Below are positions 14,653-15,836 of a stretch of DNA of 15,836 bases, one piece after another. The notes beneath the pieces were generated by a model, which was given only the letters and a program-made list of their open reading frames with translations, did no database searches and had not been told where the DNA came from. This DNA is from Methanobacterium sp. Its GTDB lineage: Archaea; Methanobacteriota; Methanobacteria; Methanobacteriales; Methanobacteriaceae. Location of the stretch: contig PLTK01000034.1 in assembly GCA_003164415.1 (NCBI GenBank), positions 385 to 16,220 of the forward strand. The letters are read 5' to 3'. The position numbers and the translations under genes were made by a program. Positions within the stretch are counted from its first letter, which is position 1. Each line of letters opens with the position of its first letter.

Positions 14653-15284
14653 TCATGATATTACATCGGGCATTGGAGATGCAATGGGCTTAACAGAGCC
14701 ATCTAATTCTCCCTCTTCATCTAAACGTATTATATTACTGTTTACATTTATTTCATTACTGTTGTGCGTCACAATAATAACAGTTTTTTCAGCCATTAAA
14801 GTCATAATAACTTCGTTTATTGCATCTCTTGAATCTTTATCAATGGATTTTGTTACTTCGTCCAAGAGTATTATGGGCGAATCTTTCAAAATCGCCCTTG
14901 CAAGTGCAATTTTCTGTTTTTCCCCACTTGAAAGCATTAAACCATTTTCTCCCACTTCTGTATCGTATTTGTTATCTGTACTTTCAATAAAATCATGGAC
15001 CTTAACAAGTTTTGAAACGGCAATAATCTCTTCTTTTGTTGAGTCAAGGTTACCTATGCTAATGTTTTCATATATTGAACCATCGAAAAGGTATGGGTCA
15101 GAGAATATCATAGAAACATTTTTAATCAAACTATTCCTTTTAATTTCATTAATATCCTGTCCATCAATTTTTATACTGCCTTTATCGGCAGGGTAAAGGG
15201 AACAGATCAATTTAAGGATAGTTCTAGTGATTTGCTTCCACTTTCTATGTTCATGCTTTTTCCAATTCCACTTAGATCTGCCAT
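14653..15284 (-). pseudogene. ABC exporter ATPase remnant lacking the P-loop
   Basis: The C-terminal two thirds is a clear ABC nucleotide-binding domain of the exporter type: a Q-loop region V-S-M-I-F-S-D-P-Y-L-F-D-G-S-I (usual Gln replaced by Ser), signature L-S-S-G-E-K-Q-K-I-A-L-A-R-A-I, Walker B I-I-L-L-D-E-V-T-K-S-I-D and H-loop V-T-H-N. The 5' end is broken. From ATG 15284, which has a perfect GGTGAT ribosome site five bases upstream, translation runs M-A-D-L-S-G-I-G-K-S-M-N-I-E-S-G-S-K-S and stops at TGA 15207-15209. The ATPase frame is different and resumes with T-I-L-K-L-I-C-S-L. The Walker A sequence that belongs between S-G-S-K and T-I-L-K-L is missing, as is any transmembrane domain. 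A longer GTG 15294 frame exists but its N-terminus looks unlike the family. It cannot bind ATP normally. Confidence 0.7.
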
Positions 15285-15300
15285 TTTTTATCACCTTTTA

Positions 15301-15809
15301 AAAATTTGTTAAACACTTAATGGCTTTTAGATATACTTAGTTAACTTTATATATATAAACTTTTACATTCTAACTTAAAATTTTTAAATTTTTTTTAATA
15401 ATTTCGTAAAATAAACATATAATAACTTGATTATTATTAGAAATGTTGATAGTATGATTATTATTAAGAATAAGATAGATAGGTTTTAGTTTAGAAGTTA
15501 TGACACCATGGAGTGTTTATTCCACTTTTATTAGGATATAATCCACTGAATTATTTGATTTAAAATTAACATTCCAACTCATTATTAGATTCATATAATT
15601 AATGCCAGAATTGATATGCACAATTTTTATGCCTTAAATTTTGTTATGGTCTCGATTATAACTATATTCATTCAGTGAAAACATTATCATACTAGAATTT
15701 ATTAATCAGTAGTAATAAATACAGATAAAAAAGTAAAACTATATATCATGAATAAACATAACAAATATGTAATTATAATTATAAATAATAACAAATTAAA
15801 GGTGATTGA
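15301..15809. other. AT-rich gap between divergent genes
   Basis: About 510 bases with no credible gene. It holds the perfect 14-bp AT palindrome TTTATATATATAAA (15346-15359), a TATA-type sequence placed about 60-75 bases before the ABC remnant's ATG on the minus strand. It also holds a 12-base direct repeat TGATTATTATTA (15428-15439 and 15455-15466) and a TATA-like CTATATATCA near 15740-15750 that may serve the gene starting at 15810. Confidence 0.5.
15346..15359 (-). promoter_or_regulatory. Palindromic TATA box upstream of the ABC remnant
   Basis: TTTATATATATAAA is symmetric, so TBP could bind in either direction. On the minus strand it would start transcription at about 15325, leaving a leader of roughly 40 bases before ATG 15284. 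The remnant may therefore still be transcribed. Confidence 0.35.
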
Positions 15810-15836
15810 ATGCTCACATCTGTCCAGAAGGAAATA
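15810..15836 (+). CDS. Start of a gene cut by the window edge
   Basis: A GGTGAT ribosome site at 15801-15806 is followed by ATG 15810 and nine codons reading M-L-T-S-V-Q-K-E-I, open to the window edge. Starts of this kind occur in methanobacterial winged-helix proteins (some carrying CBS domains), but nine residues are too few to assign a family. Confidence 0.45.

Noticed and set aside
14684..15196. A 170-codon plus-strand frame
   Set aside because: Antisense to the ABC ATPase, whose signature and Walker B motifs fix the true frame on the minus strand.
15428..15466. 12-base direct repeat TGATTATTATTA
   Set aside because: Simple AT-rich sequence; two copies this close are likely by chance in this composition.

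Overview
The window looks like chromosome of a mesophilic, AT-rich methanogenic archaeon of the order Methanobacteriales, most likely Methanobacterium or a close relative. This rests on protein families and signals read by eye: a DUF2769 cysteine-rich protein, an adhesin-like beta-helix surface protein of the Methanobacterium type, a rubredoxin, a DUF362 protein, an anaerobe-type ferredoxin-fusion protein, and a soluble receiver-PAS-HisKA_2 kinase. Ribosome binding sites are GGTGA/GGAGG-like, promoters are TATA-type, and genes end in T-runs. No rRNA, tRNA, CRISPR array, insertion sequence or phage gene was recognised.

Layout. 1-830: two small plus-strand genes (DUF2769 protein; SnoaL/NTF2-like protein). 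836-1666: a minus-strand pair, Nudix hydrolase followed by a two-helix membrane protein. 1676-2261: a regulatory-looking gap with a TATA box and a perfect 17-bp palindrome, then a complete rubredoxin gene. 2557-4007: an adhesin-like gene broken in at least three places. 4400-5158: a membrane-anchored, apparently extracytoplasmic class I amidotransferase-fold (BPL_N-like) protein. 5221-7168: two tandem minus-strand UbiA-family prenyltransferases, one with an altered second aspartate motif. 7169-7962: a long AT-rich gap with short repeats. 7963-8652: a phosphoribosyltransferase-family gene, then a decayed gene fragment. 8950-10053: DUF362 protein. 10232-10660: an acidic protein of unknown function. 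10909-11004: a 31-residue cysteine-containing small protein behind a TATA box flanked by an inverted repeat. 11433-13595: a large sensor kinase. 13813-14624: a ferredoxin-fusion protein whose start codon is out of frame by one base. 14653-15284 (minus): an ABC-transporter ATPase remnant lacking its P-loop. 15810-end: the first nine codons of another gene.

The genes do not form one pathway. The window reads as a string of short, mostly single-gene units with long AT-rich spacers: redox and metal proteins (DUF2769, rubredoxin, DUF362, ferredoxin fusion, CC-x4-C small protein), cell-surface genes (adhesin, BPL_N-like protein) and lipid/isoprenoid enzymes (UbiA pair). Three genes plus one fragment are disrupted, some by single-base changes in short homopolymers. 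This is either real decay or sequence error, and it should be settled before those genes are interpreted. I found no convincing new multi-gene system. The best novelty candidates are the small cysteine protein with its symmetric operator-like promoter, the palindromic promoter at about 1870-1900, and the diverged UbiA pair.
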